From assembly GCF_030580855.1 (NCBI RefSeq), contig NZ_JAUQOP010000046.1:1-40299 (forward strand): a stretch of DNA of 40,299 nt, written 5' to 3'. A program made the position numbers and the translations under genes. Shown one piece after another: positions 23,022-32,230 of this stretch (its first letter is position 1; the number at the start of each line of letters is the position of its first letter). A model generated the notes under the pieces. It was not told the DNA's origin and made no database searches. It saw nothing but the letters and a program-made list of their open reading frames with translations. The stretch comes from Pseudomonas citrullilanati (GTDB taxonomy: Bacteria > Pseudomonadota > Gammaproteobacteria > Pseudomonadales > Pseudomonadaceae).

Positions 23022-23612
23022 ATGAAAACCAAACCGCAAGAAATTCATCCGCCCTACTTTCTGTTCGTCCTGGCCGCGATCCCTATTTTTTTGATCAATT
23101 TCCTGCTTCCCCCACATCCCCTCACTCCTACACACATGGCCATCGCCGCGTTCGTGGATGATCATCTTTTTGGGGAAGTGGGCTTCTGGTCGTCGTTATT
23201 CCCGTTCAGCTCAAAGGTAACCGCAAACTACCTCGCTTGTTTTGGGCCTTTATTTGCCCTCTTCGCCTTCTATAAAAGCTACCTAACAATGGAAATCGAT
23301 CCTACCCAATACGTTCATTACAGGCCTTGGAAGTTTGCACTCATGCCGGCTGCGATCGCGTTCTATATGCTCTTGTTTCTCGCCATGTTCTATCTGGGCT
23401 CGACCGATCTTGCCAAGAACACCCGGAAATACGCCTTTTATGGCGCATACAGGTTCACCTTTTCATTATTCTCCGCCTCCACGCTTGTTATTTTCTATAT
23501 GACTGCCATATTGCTACACCGCTGCTTTTTTTATATACCGGGCTTATTGCTCGAACGCTGGAAAGCCAAGAGATCAAAAAACCGTTCGCAAGATCGAGCC
23601 GGCGGTTTATGA
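23022..23612 (+). CDS. Four-helix membrane protein, likely bacteriocin immunity protein
   Basis: A 196-aa inner-membrane protein with four hydrophobic segments at about residues 12-30, 68-86, 104-126 and 144-176, and a Lys/Arg-rich tail (WKAKRSKNR). Size and topology fit the A-type immunity proteins that protect cells from pore-forming colicins by binding their hydrophobic hairpin in the membrane. The start at 23022 is preferred because AGGA lies 5 nt upstream; an in-frame ATG at 23016 and a GTG at 22998 are alternatives. It appears intact although the adjacent bacteriocin is broken, so it may persist to protect against relatives' toxins. Family assignment rests on topology and context. Confidence 0.65.
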   Translation: MKTKPQEIHPPYFLFVLAAIPIFLINFLLPPHPLTPTHMAIAAFVDDHLFGEVGFWSSLFPFSSKVTANYLACFGPLFALFAFYKSYLTMEIDPTQYVHYRPWKFALMPAAIAFYMLLFLAMFYLGSTDLAKNTRKYAFYGAYRFTFSLFSASTLVIFYMTAILLHRCFFYIPGLLLERWKAKRSKNRSQDRAGGL

Positions 23613-23663
23613 CTTCTGAAACCTAAGAACAACCCGATGCCAGCGCCATCGCGCCGTCCCCTG

Positions 23664-23690
23664 CGGAAGCGAGCCTGCTCGCGAAGGCGA
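23664..23690. repeat. Single REP core
   Basis: GAAGCGAGCCTGCTCGCGAA in the 230-bp gap between the immunity gene and the XRE gene. Nothing else is recognised in that gap. Confidence 0.7.
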
Positions 23691-23842
23691 CAGGTCCACT
23701 TGCAGGAGCCTTGGACGGAGCGCCTGTCCACACAAGCATTATCTCTGCCAGCAACGGATTGAATGATCGAACTACTTGCTTGGACTCGAAATCCTCCATG
23801 CCTCTGAATTCAAGTGTATGAGCCATGACGCCCCCTTCAGCT

Positions 23843-24130
23843 TCAATGGCAATGATTGCCGGGTGGATGAATCATCGACCGCTCCCCCTCGCCGGTCGCC
23901 AACCACTGTTCACTCACGCTCAACAGGCGCGCCAACTGTGGCAGTCGTACCCGAGGCACCCCACGAGCGAACCAGTTCGTCAGGCATTGCGGGCTGACCC
24001 GAAGCACTTCAGCGAACCCCGCACACGGGATGGCGTATTCCCCTAGCGTGACCTTCAAGCGCTGCCCGCATGCCGTTCGAGGGGTTATTCGCGAATACCT
24101 GCCCTGCTCCGAACACTTAACATCGATCAT
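23843..24130 (-). CDS. Short XRE-type helix-turn-helix protein
   Basis: A 95-aa protein resembling the N-terminal domain of phage-type repressors. GQRLKVTLGEYAIPCAGF leads into the helix-turn-helix FAEVLRVSPQCLTNWFARG, then VRLPQLARLLSVSEQWLATG, the usual end of the domain. The C-terminal S24 peptidase domain of full-length PrtR/CI repressors is absent; the protein stops about 15 residues after GEG. The start at 24130 is fixed by an in-frame TGA 6 nt upstream. AGGAGG is present but 13 nt away, so translation may be weak. It may be a truncated prophage-type repressor or a small local regulator of the bacteriocin locus. Confidence 0.6.
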   Translation of the reverse strand: MIDVKCSEQGRYSRITPRTACGQRLKVTLGEYAIPCAGFAEVLRVSPQCLTNWFARGVPRVRLPQLARLLSVSEQWLATGEGERSMIHPPGNHCH

Positions 24131-24350
24131 TTTTCAGGCTTTGCCTCCTGGCCGGTGCGAACAACCAATCTAAGCACCTGAAGATCCGCCGGATAGGTCT
24201 CAATGCGAGCCTTTCAGCGCATTAGGAATAGCCCCACTAGCACGAGGTAAAACGCCTACAGAACTCGCCTAATGGAGGCCGCGCGTACCGAACGGGACAG
24301 TTTTTCAATGTGGTTTTGCAGGAACAGGATTACATCCACCACCAATCCCC
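24131..24350. other. Gene-free spacer
   Basis: Only a small inverted repeat (AATGCG...CGCATT, about 24200-24222) stands out. No gene is supported. Together with the repeats up to 25092 it forms a gap of about 960 bp. Confidence 0.5.
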
Positions 24351-24441
24351 CGTGGGAGCTGAGCTTGCTCGCGATGGCGGTGGACAGGCTTGCATCAATG
24401 CTGAATGTGCCACCGCCTTCGCGAGCAGGCTCGCTCCCACA
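24351..24441. repeat. REPIN
   Basis: CGTGGGAGCTGAGCTTGCTC at 24351 and the inverted GCGAGCAGGCTCGCTCCCAC ending at 24440 flank GATGGCGGTGGACAGG and its partial complement. Confidence 0.85.
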
Positions 24442-24477
24442 ATGGTTCTATGTGCGCACATGAATAAGTGCCCACCC

Positions 24478-24507
24478 TGGCTTTGGCTTTGGCTTTGGCT
24501 TTGGCTT
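24478..24507. repeat. Hexanucleotide repeat, TGGCTT x5
   Basis: Five perfect TGGCTT units in a row, directly before the multi-hairpin repeat. Copy number is likely to vary between strains. Confidence 0.9.
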
Positions 24508-24539
24508 TTGATCTTAAAGCCCCGTTAACCACAAGGGCC

Positions 24540-24727
24540 GAACGCCGGCATTGCGTAGTGGGCATCCCGGCATGGATGCCGGGATAGCCGCGCTGGGCCA
24601 TGGATGGCCCTTCGCGGCGGGCCCACGGAGCAATGCCGGCGTTCGGGAACACCGCGCCGTAGGCGAGGTGCCCGGTGGTGGGGCAAAGACCTTTTGGTTA
24701 CTTTTGGGGCGTCTGCCAAAAGTGACC
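24540..24727. repeat. Structured dispersed repeat with multi-hairpin fold
   Basis: A perfect 15-bp outer stem (24540-24554 with 24630-24644) plus GTGGGC/GCCCAC encloses two perfect hairpins: ATCCCGGCAT-GG-ATGCCGGGAT (24564-24585), and GCCGCG-CT-GGGCCAT-GG-ATGGCCC-TT-CGCGGC (24587-24618). A fourth hairpin follows (CACC-G-CGCC-GTA-GGCG-A-GGTG, 24650-24670), then a fifth (GGTTACTTTTGG with CCAAAAGTGACC, 24696-24727). I recognise this sequence as recurring in fluorescens-group genomes, where it is sometimes misannotated as short proteins. The shared sequence probably continues to about 24775. Confidence 0.8.
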
Positions 24728-24789
24728 CGCTGTAAGAGCGGAACCCTAAGCCGCCGTTACCGCAGCAATGGATATTCACTCAAATCCAA

Positions 24790-24954
24790 AACCGCCATCG
24801 CGAGCAAGCTAGCTCCCACACTGATCTCCAGCGTTCATGGCATCGGGGGCTCACCGCGGATATCTGTGGGAGCCGAGCTTGCTCGCGATAGCGCTCTGCC
24901 TGAGACGATGATGCGGGATGTACCGACGCCTCCGCGAACAAGCCCACTCCCACC
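24790..24954. repeat. Cluster of degenerate REP elements
   Basis: REP cores at 24795-24819 (ATCGCGAGCAAGCTAGCTCC, with a small internal duplication), 24865-24891 (GTGGGAGCCGAGCTTGCTCG) and 24930-24954 (CGCGAACAAGCCCACTCCCA). They fill the gap before the moxR operon. Confidence 0.8.
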
Positions 24955-25092
24955 ATGAATCCAAACCGATCACAAATCCGCACACCTGATCAAAATCCCG
25001 TTAGTCGCCACCCCCCGCCATGCATTAAAGTAACGCCCCCAGCCCCGACGTTATCCGAACGCCTGGGCCACCCTTTCCAGGAACAGTCACCG

Positions 25093-26052
<960 letters not shown>

Positions 26053-26061
26053 GCATGGGTC

Positions 26062-27006
26062 ATGACTAACCCACTGGCGCCCGCACCGGGCATCCGCGTC
26101 AGCCTTTCGGAGCTGATCGAGATGCGTCATCGCGTGCGCGAAGTGCAGCTGTTCTCGACGCCTGGACAGCGCAGCCCGCTGATCGGCCTGCACCATTCCA
26201 AGCTGCGCGGACGTGGAGTGGATTTCGACCAGGTGCGGGTCTACCAGGCCGGCGACGATGTGCGCACCATTGACTGGCGCGTCACCGCCCGGACCCAGGA
26301 ACCCCACACCAAGCTGTTCCACGAAGAACGCGAGCGGCCGATCTTCATCATGATCGAGCAGAGCCACCGCCTGTTCTTCGGTTCGGGCCTGCTGTTCAAG
26401 TCGGTGCTCGCGGCCCAGGCCGCCAGCCTGATCGGCTGGGCCGCGCTGGGCCACAACGACCGTGTGGGCGGGCTGGTGTTCGGCAATAACACCCACTACG
26501 AAGTCAAGCCCCGGCGCAGCAAGCAAAGCCTGCTGCAATTGCTCAACCGCCTGGTGCGGGTCAACCAGTCGCTGCACCCCGAAGGCGAGCCGGACCGCGA
26601 TTCGTTCGGCATTGCCTTGCGTCGGGCCCGGGAGGTGCTGCGGCCGGGCAGCCTGGCGATCGTGATCTGCGACGAACGGGCGCTGTCGGACAGCGCCGAG
26701 CAGCAACTGAGCCTGCTGTCGCGCCATTGCGACCTGTTGCTGCTGCCACTCTCGGACCCGCTGGACCACGCCCTGCCCGCCGCCGGCTTGCTGCGTTTCG
26801 CCCAGCGTGGTGCGCAACTGGAGCTCGACACCCTGAATGTCGAACTGCGCCAGGCCTATCGCGCCCAGGCCGAGGCCCGCCAGGCGCGCTGGGAATTGCT
26901 CGCACAGAAACTGCGGATCCTGATGATGCCCTTGAGCACCCAGGGCGACCTGGTCGAGCAGTTGCGCGAATACCTGAATCCCAAGCGCGCCGGGATCAGC
27001 CGATGA
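26062..27006 (+). CDS. DUF58 protein
   Basis: A 314-aa protein with the DUF58 signature: GRGVDFDQVRVYQAGDDVR followed by TIDWRVTARTQEPHTKLF (residues about 51-90). A VWA-like fold probably follows (RPIFIMIEQSHRLFFGSG, then GSLAIVICDERAL), but without a complete metal site. No signal peptide or membrane helix is seen, so it is likely cytoplasmic. Genes of this family are nearly always next to moxR. It starts 9 nt after moxR, and its stop overlaps the next start as ATGA. Confidence 0.9.
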   Translation: MTNPLAPAPGIRVSLSELIEMRHRVREVQLFSTPGQRSPLIGLHHSKLRGRGVDFDQVRVYQAGDDVRTIDWRVTARTQEPHTKLFHEERERPIFIMIEQSHRLFFGSGLLFKSVLAAQAASLIGWAALGHNDRVGGLVFGNNTHYEVKPRRSKQSLLQLLNRLVRVNQSLHPEGEPDRDSFGIALRRAREVLRPGSLAIVICDERALSDSAEQQLSLLSRHCDLLLLPLSDPLDHALPAAGLLRFAQRGAQLELDTLNVELRQAYRAQAEARQARWELLAQKLRILMMPLSTQGDLVEQLREYLNPKRAGISR

Positions 27007-27497
27007 GCAGCCTGGACCAGTTGCAGCCGCTGATGGCACCGCCGCCGATCGGTTTCTGGCCGCCTGCGCCGGGCTGGTGGCTGCTGCTGGTACTGCTGCC
27101 GTTGCTGGGCCTTGGGCTGTGGCAATTGCGCCGCTTCCTCCCGGCCCAACGCGCCGTCACCCGCGCCGAGCAACCCCTGGACCCGGTGCGCCTGGCCGCC
27201 CTGGCCGAACTTGCGCTGCTGCCCAAGCCCTACGACGGTGCGCCGGCCGGGGCCTGGCTGCAGCAACTCAACGGGTTGCTCAAGCGTCTGTGTCGCAACC
27301 ACTACCCCTACAGCCAGAGCCATACCCTGAACGGGCGCCAGTGGCTGGCCTTCCTGGATAACCGCTGCCCGGCCGCCGGCCTGACCCGTTGGATGGTCCT
27401 GGTCGAAGGGGCCTACAAACCCGAGTGCAAGCTGGACGACAAAGCCATTGCCGGGCTGACCCAGGCAGTCGACATCTGGATTCGCAAACATGTTTGA
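27003..27497 (+). CDS. DUF4381 membrane protein
   Basis: A 164-aa protein with one strong membrane helix near the N-terminus (GWWLLLVLLPLLGLGLWQLR, about residues 24-43). A cytoplasmic or periplasmic helical part follows with LAALAELALLPKPYDG, GAWLQQLNGLLKRLCRNHY and LNGRQWLAFLDNR. This is the usual small partner in moxR-bat operons. The function is unknown. It overlaps DUF58 by 4 nt and the following VWA gene by 8 nt. Confidence 0.85.
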   Translation: MSSLDQLQPLMAPPPIGFWPPAPGWWLLLVLLPLLGLGLWQLRRFLPAQRAVTRAEQPLDPVRLAALAELALLPKPYDGAPAGAWLQQLNGLLKRLCRNHYPYSQSHTLNGRQWLAFLDNRCPAAGLTRWMVLVEGAYKPECKLDDKAIAGLTQAVDIWIRKHV

Positions 27498-28569
27498 GTT
27501 CGCCTGGCCGTGGATCTTCGCGCTGTTGCCGCTGCCGTGGCTGATGCGTCTGGCGCTGCCGGCGGCCGACAGCGGCGAGCCGGCGCTCAAGGTCAGTTTT
27601 TTGGGCGAGCTCGAAGGCCTCGTCGGGCGACGTGCCAGAACGAACCTGCCGAGCTGGCGCCAGCAAGCGCCCTTCATCCTGCTCTGGCTGTTGTTGCTGA
27701 TCGCCGCCGCCCGCCCGCAATGGCTCGGCGAACCGTTGCCCATCGCGGCCAGCGGGCGCGACCTGCTGGTGGCGGTGGACGTCTCGGGCTCCATGGACTT
27801 TCCCGACATGCAGTGGAAGGACGAAGAAGTCAGCCGCCTCGCCCTGGTCCAGCACATGCTCGGGGATTTCCTCGAAAGCCGCGAAGGCGACCGGGTCGGC
27901 CTGATCCTGTTCGGCAGCCAGGCCTATCTGCAGGCGCCGCTGACCTTCGACCGCCGCACCGTACGCCGCTGGCTCGACGAAGCGCGCATCGGCATCGCCG
28001 GCAAGAACACCGCCATTGGCGACGCCATTGGCCTGGCCCTCAAGCGCCTGCGCCAGCGCCCGGCCCACAGTCGCGTGCTGATCCTGGTCACCGACGGCGC
28101 CAATAACGGCGGTGAAATCGACCCGCTGACCGCCGCCCGGCTGGCCGCCGACGAAGGGGTGAAGATCTATCCGATCGGTATCGGCGCCGACCCGGAGCAA
28201 AGTGGCACGGCCGGGTTCCTCGGGGTCAACCCGAGCCTGGACCTCGACGAAGCAACGCTGCGCGAAATCGCCCAGGCCACCGGCGGCCAGTACTTCCGCG
28301 CCCAGGACGGCGAACAGATGCTGGCGATCAAGGCGACCCTTGACCAGCTCGAACCGGTGACCCAGCAACCGACCCAGGCCCGCCCGGCCCTGGCGCTCTA
28401 CCATTGGCCCCTGGCCGTTGCGCTGCTGTTGAGCATGTTGCTGGTGGCCCGCGAACGCTGGCCGGACAATCCCTTGCAGCGCCTGTTCAGCCAGCCGCTG
28501 TTTCAGTCGACCCCACATGCCGAATGGCGCCAGCGCCTCAAGCGCTTGCGCCTGCGGAGGCGTCGATGA
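27490..28569 (+). CDS. batA: VWA-domain membrane protein, BatA-like
   Basis: A 359-aa inner-membrane protein. Helices lie at about 5-22 and 60-74. A von Willebrand A domain follows with an intact metal-ion site: DVSGSM at 97-102, TFDRRTVRRWL, the Thr region GKNTAIGDAIGLALKRL and VTDGANNGGEIDP. A last helix (WPLAVALLLSMLLVA) is near residue 310. The tail is very basic (RQRLKRLRLRRRR). The intact MIDAS suggests metal-dependent partner binding, in contrast to the next VWA protein. It shares 4 nt with that gene. Confidence 0.9.
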   Translation: MFEFAWPWIFALLPLPWLMRLALPAADSGEPALKVSFLGELEGLVGRRARTNLPSWRQQAPFILLWLLLLIAAARPQWLGEPLPIAASGRDLLVAVDVSGSMDFPDMQWKDEEVSRLALVQHMLGDFLESREGDRVGLILFGSQAYLQAPLTFDRRTVRRWLDEARIGIAGKNTAIGDAIGLALKRLRQRPAHSRVLILVTDGANNGGEIDPLTAARLAADEGVKIYPIGIGADPEQSGTAGFLGVNPSLDLDEATLREIAQATGGQYFRAQDGEQMLAIKATLDQLEPVTQQPTQARPALALYHWPLAVALLLSMLLVARERWPDNPLQRLFSQPLFQSTPHAEWRQRLKRLRLRRRR

Positions 28570-30302
28570 CTGCGCTCTGGCCACACTGGCTGCGTCCCCT
28601 GTTCATTCTGCTGCTGCCGTTGCTGGGCTGGCTGCTCTGGCAATTGTGGCACCGGCAGCGACGGGTGGGCCGCTGGCAGATGATCCTGCCGACCGCGTTC
28701 CATTCGGTGCTGCTCAGCGGCGGCAAGGGCCGCGACAGCCGGCTGCCGTGGATTGCCCTCGGCCTGGGCTGGCTGTTGGCAGTGCTGGCGTTGCTGGGGC
28801 CGAGTTGGGCCCGGGTCGAACAGGCCAGCCAGAAGCCTGCCGACCCGCTGGTGGTGGTGCTGGAGCTGACCCCGGAAATGCTCGCCACCGACGTGCCGCC
28901 CACGCGCCTGGAGCAGGCCCGGCGCAAGGTGCTGGACCTGCTGCACAACCGCAGCGACGCCCAGACCGCGATCATCGTCTATGCCGGCAGCGCCCACACG
29001 CTGGTGCCACTGTCCGATGACCTGGCCACCAGCGCCAACCTGCTCGAAGCCCTCAAGCCCTCGATCATGCCCCAGGGCGGTCATCGCGCCGACCTGGCGG
29101 TGATCAAGGCCATGGCCCTGCTGAACCAGGCCGAGCTCGGCCACGGCCGGATCCTGCTGATCGCCTCGTCGCTGAACGAGCAGGAGCGCCTGGGCATCCA
29201 CCAGGTCCTGGACCGTTCGCCCACGCAATGGCTGATGCTCGGCATCGGCACCCGGGAAGGCGCGCCGGTGGCCCAGGAGGATGGCAGCTACCTCAAGGAT
29301 GCCCAGGGTGCGATCCTGGTGCCACGCCTGGACAGCCCCGGGCTCAAATCCTTCGCCAACGAGCTGGACGGTCGTTATCGTCCGGCGCGCCTGGACGACA
29401 GCGACCTGCGCGGCCTGGGCCTGCTGGACGGCCCTCGGCACCTGCGCGAGGACGGCCAATTGTTGCGCCTGGACACCTGGGCCGACCAAGGCTATTGGCT
29501 GCTGCTGCCGCTGTTGCTGCTGGCGGCCTGCGCGGGCCGGCGCGGCTGGTTATTCTGCCTGCCGCTGCTGCTGGCGTTGCCGCAGACCGGCCAGGCCTTC
29601 GAATTCGAGAACCTGTGGTTGCGCCCCGACCAACAAGGCCAGCACTTGCTCAAGCAAAAGCGCCCGGCCGAGGCCGCCGCTCATTTCGAGGACCACCAAT
29701 GGCAAGGCGTGGCCCTCTACGAAGCCGGCAACTACAGCGAAGCCGCCCGGCGCTTCGCGGAAGGCACCGACGCCCGCGCCCACTACAATCGGGGCAACGC
29801 CCTGGCCCGCAGCGGCGAACTGGAAGCGGCGCTGGACGCCTACGAGCAGGCGCTGGAGTTGCAACCGGACCTGCGCCCCGCCCAGACCAACAAGGCGCTG
29901 GTACAGAGTCTGTTGAACGAGCAGGCCGCATCGGCGCAAGCGCCGAAACCGGCACAAGAGAAGGAGCAACCGGGACCTGCCGAGCAAGCGCCGGACGCGA
30001 CGTCCACCGCCCAGTCCGCGGAACCGGGGCAGCCTTCGACTGAAACGGCAACGCCCCAGGAGCAACCCCAGGCCCACCCGGCTCCGCCCTCCGGCGCCCA
30101 GGACGTGCCCGGCAGCGAACTGCCCGACGAGCAGACCACCACCCCGCCGTTGCGCCCCGCCGCCGGGCAGCGCAATGAAGAGGAACAGCGCCAGGCACTG
30201 GAACAGTGGCTGCGCCAGATCCCGGACAATCCGGGCGAACTGCTCAGGCGTAAATTCTGGTACGAACAGCAAAGCCATCAGGCCCAGGGAAGAAACCCAT
30301 GA
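28566..30302 (+). CDS. batB: VWA + TPR membrane protein, BatB/BatC-like fusion
   Basis: A 578-aa protein. Helices lie at about 9-28 and 62-78. The VWA domain follows, but its metal site is lost: where BatA has DVSGSM this one reads LELTPEM (residues about 99-105). Two further helices lie at about 308-336. A TPR segment (HYNRGNALARSGELEAALDA, about 408-455) comes next, then a long Pro/Gln/Glu/Ala-rich linker and a short conserved end (EQRQALEQWLRQIPDNPGEL). It combines what are separate BatB and BatC genes elsewhere. The ATG at 28566 overlaps batA, and the stop overlaps batD. Confidence 0.9.
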   Translation: MTALWPHWLRPLFILLLPLLGWLLWQLWHRQRRVGRWQMILPTAFHSVLLSGGKGRDSRLPWIALGLGWLLAVLALLGPSWARVEQASQKPADPLVVVLELTPEMLATDVPPTRLEQARRKVLDLLHNRSDAQTAIIVYAGSAHTLVPLSDDLATSANLLEALKPSIMPQGGHRADLAVIKAMALLNQAELGHGRILLIASSLNEQERLGIHQVLDRSPTQWLMLGIGTREGAPVAQEDGSYLKDAQGAILVPRLDSPGLKSFANELDGRYRPARLDDSDLRGLGLLDGPRHLREDGQLLRLDTWADQGYWLLLPLLLLAACAGRRGWLFCLPLLLALPQTGQAFEFENLWLRPDQQGQHLLKQKRPAEAAAHFEDHQWQGVALYEAGNYSEAARRFAEGTDARAHYNRGNALARSGELEAALDAYEQALELQPDLRPAQTNKALVQSLLNEQAASAQAPKPAQEKEQPGPAEQAPDATSTAQSAEPGQPSTETATPQEQPQAHPAPPSGAQDVPGSELPDEQTTTPPLRPAAGQRNEEEQRQALEQWLRQIPDNPGELLRRKFWYEQQSHQAQGRNP

Positions 30303-31936
30303 CCCGCTTCACCGCCTACTTCCTCGTCTTGCTGCTCTGGGCTTCCGGCTCCCAGGCCGCACAGCTGACTGCCAGCGTGGACCGCAGTCGGCTGAATTCT
30401 GGCGAGACGGTGGAACTGACCCTGGAATCCAACGACGCCACGCTGTTCGGCAAGCCCGACCTGGGCCCGCTCCAGGCGCTGTTCGAGGTGCGCGGCACCC
30501 GCCAGGTCAACCAGTTGACCACCCTCGACGGCGAGAACCGCGCCACCACCCGCTGGATCGTGACCCTCCTGCCCCGCGAAAGCGGCACCGTGATCATTCC
30601 GCCGTTGCAACTGGGCGAAGTGAGCAGCCAGCCGATCACCTTGCAAGTGATCGAAAGCGAGACCCGCAACGCGTCCGGCACCCTCGCCCCGGTGTTCATC
30701 GAGGCGAGCCTCGACCAGAGCCAGGTCTATGTGCAGGCCCAGGCGATCCTGACCCTGCGCATCTACCATTCGGTGTCGCTGTACGATGACAGCAGCCTGA
30801 CCCCGCTGCACATTCCCGACGCGCGCACCGAACAACTGGGCGAATCGCGCACCTACGAAAAAGTCATCAACGAGGTGCGCCATGGCGTCATCGAGCTGCG
30901 CTACGGCATCTACCCGCAGCGCAGCGGCGAACTGACGATTCCGGCCCAGACCTTCAGTGCCACCCTGGTCGAACCGGTGGCCCAGGACGCCGCGCCAGCG
31001 GGCCCGAAACCGGGCCAGTTGATGCACGTCAGTTCCGAGCAACTGGTGTTGACGGTCAATCCCAAGCCCGCCAGCTACCCGGCGGACGTGCCCTGGTTGC
31101 CGGCACGCAGCCTGTCCTTGAGCGAAAGCTGGAGCCCGGAGCCGACCCACAGCCAGGTCGGTGACTCCCTGACCCGCAGCCTGACCCTCGAAGCCGAAGG
31201 CCTGGCCAGCGCCCAATTGCCGCCACTGCCGGCCACCGAGATCAACGGCCTGCGGCGCTACCCCGACCAACCGGTACTCAGCAGCCGGAGCAGCGAACGC
31301 GGGCTGGTGGGCAGCCGCGAGGACCGCGAGGCGCTGGTGCCCAATCGCAGCGGCACCATCGACCTGCCGCCCGTGGAAGTGGTCTGGTGGAACACCCTGG
31401 AGGACCACCTGGATCGCACCAGCCTCCCGGCGCGCACCCTGCAAGTGGCGAACAACCCGAGCCTGATGGTGGATACGCCGGCGGGGATACCCCAGGTGGT
31501 GACCACCGTCGACAGCGAAACACTGTGGTATTGGCAACTGGGCACCTTCATCCTGGCCTGCACGACCGTGCTCGGTTTCGGCCTCTGGTGGCGGGCCCGC
31601 TCGCAACCGGCTGTGCTGCGGTCGGCCCAGGCCGGGCCCAGCCCGCGCACATTGCTGGATGACCTCAAGCGCACGTGCCTGGCCAACGACCCCCACGCCA
31701 CCCGCCAGGCCCTCGACGCCTGGGCCCGCCAGCAACCGGAAACCCTGGCCGAGATGGCCGCGCGCTTCGTACCGCTGTCCGACGCCCTGGACGGCCTCAA
31801 CGGCGCCCTCTACAGCGAAACCGGCCAACACTGGCAAGGCGAAGACCTGTGGCGAGCCATCCGCACCATCCCCACCGCCCAACGCGCCCAGGACCCGCTG
31901 GGCGACAGCGGCTTGCCACCGCTTTATCCGAAGTAG
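30299..31936 (+). CDS. batD: BatD-family periplasmic/membrane protein
   Basis: A 545-aa protein with a signal peptide (residues 1-20, ending GSQAAQ), several Ig-like beta domains (TASVDRSRLNSGETVELTL, FEVRGTRQVNQLTTLDG, YGIYPQRSGELTIPAQTF) and one membrane helix near 412-432 (WQLGTFILACTTVLGFGLWW). A short cytoplasmic tail rich in helices follows. It is probably anchored in the inner membrane with most of its mass in the periplasm. It is the last gene of the moxR operon and is followed by a paired repeat. Confidence 0.9.
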   Translation: MTRFTAYFLVLLLWASGSQAAQLTASVDRSRLNSGETVELTLESNDATLFGKPDLGPLQALFEVRGTRQVNQLTTLDGENRATTRWIVTLLPRESGTVIIPPLQLGEVSSQPITLQVIESETRNASGTLAPVFIEASLDQSQVYVQAQAILTLRIYHSVSLYDDSSLTPLHIPDARTEQLGESRTYEKVINEVRHGVIELRYGIYPQRSGELTIPAQTFSATLVEPVAQDAAPAGPKPGQLMHVSSEQLVLTVNPKPASYPADVPWLPARSLSLSESWSPEPTHSQVGDSLTRSLTLEAEGLASAQLPPLPATEINGLRRYPDQPVLSSRSSERGLVGSREDREALVPNRSGTIDLPPVEVVWWNTLEDHLDRTSLPARTLQVANNPSLMVDTPAGIPQVVTTVDSETLWYWQLGTFILACTTVLGFGLWWRARSQPAVLRSAQAGPSPRTLLDDLKRTCLANDPHATRQALDAWARQQPETLAEMAARFVPLSDALDGLNGALYSETGQHWQGEDLWRAIRTIPTAQRAQDPLGDSGLPPLYPK

Positions 31937-31963
31937 CGACTGGCTCACCCGAAGTCGCGCCCC

Positions 31964-32097
31964 TGTGGCGAGGGGATTTATCCCCGTCGGGCTGCGAAGC
32001 AGCCCCGGTTGCTGCCATCTCGGTACCGCGTGAAGATCGAGTGGTCTGCTTCGGGGGCCGCTGCGCAGCCCATCGGGGATAAATCCCCTCGCCACAA
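31964..32097. repeat. Paired inverted repeat, GGGGATTTATCCCC type
   Basis: Same family as 3250-3380. The left arm is TGTGGCGAGGGGATTTATCC, and the right arm ends CCCCTCGCCACAA. It separates batD from sbcD. Confidence 0.85.
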
Positions 32098-32230
32098 TTG
32101 CGTTGTTGATACACCCGCATGTAGATGCAACAAGTCGAGCAAGTCCTCTTCTCCGTTTCCCAGTAAACTCCCCTTCTTTTAGCCGCCCTTCTCCTCACCC
32201 GCGGCCATCACCTGTTTCCTGGAGTTCACC

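Noticed and set aside
24395..24958. Several ORFs of 67-135 codons in the repeat region
   Set aside because: They are translations of REP, hexanucleotide and multi-hairpin repeats, a frequent source of false hypothetical proteins in Pseudomonas.
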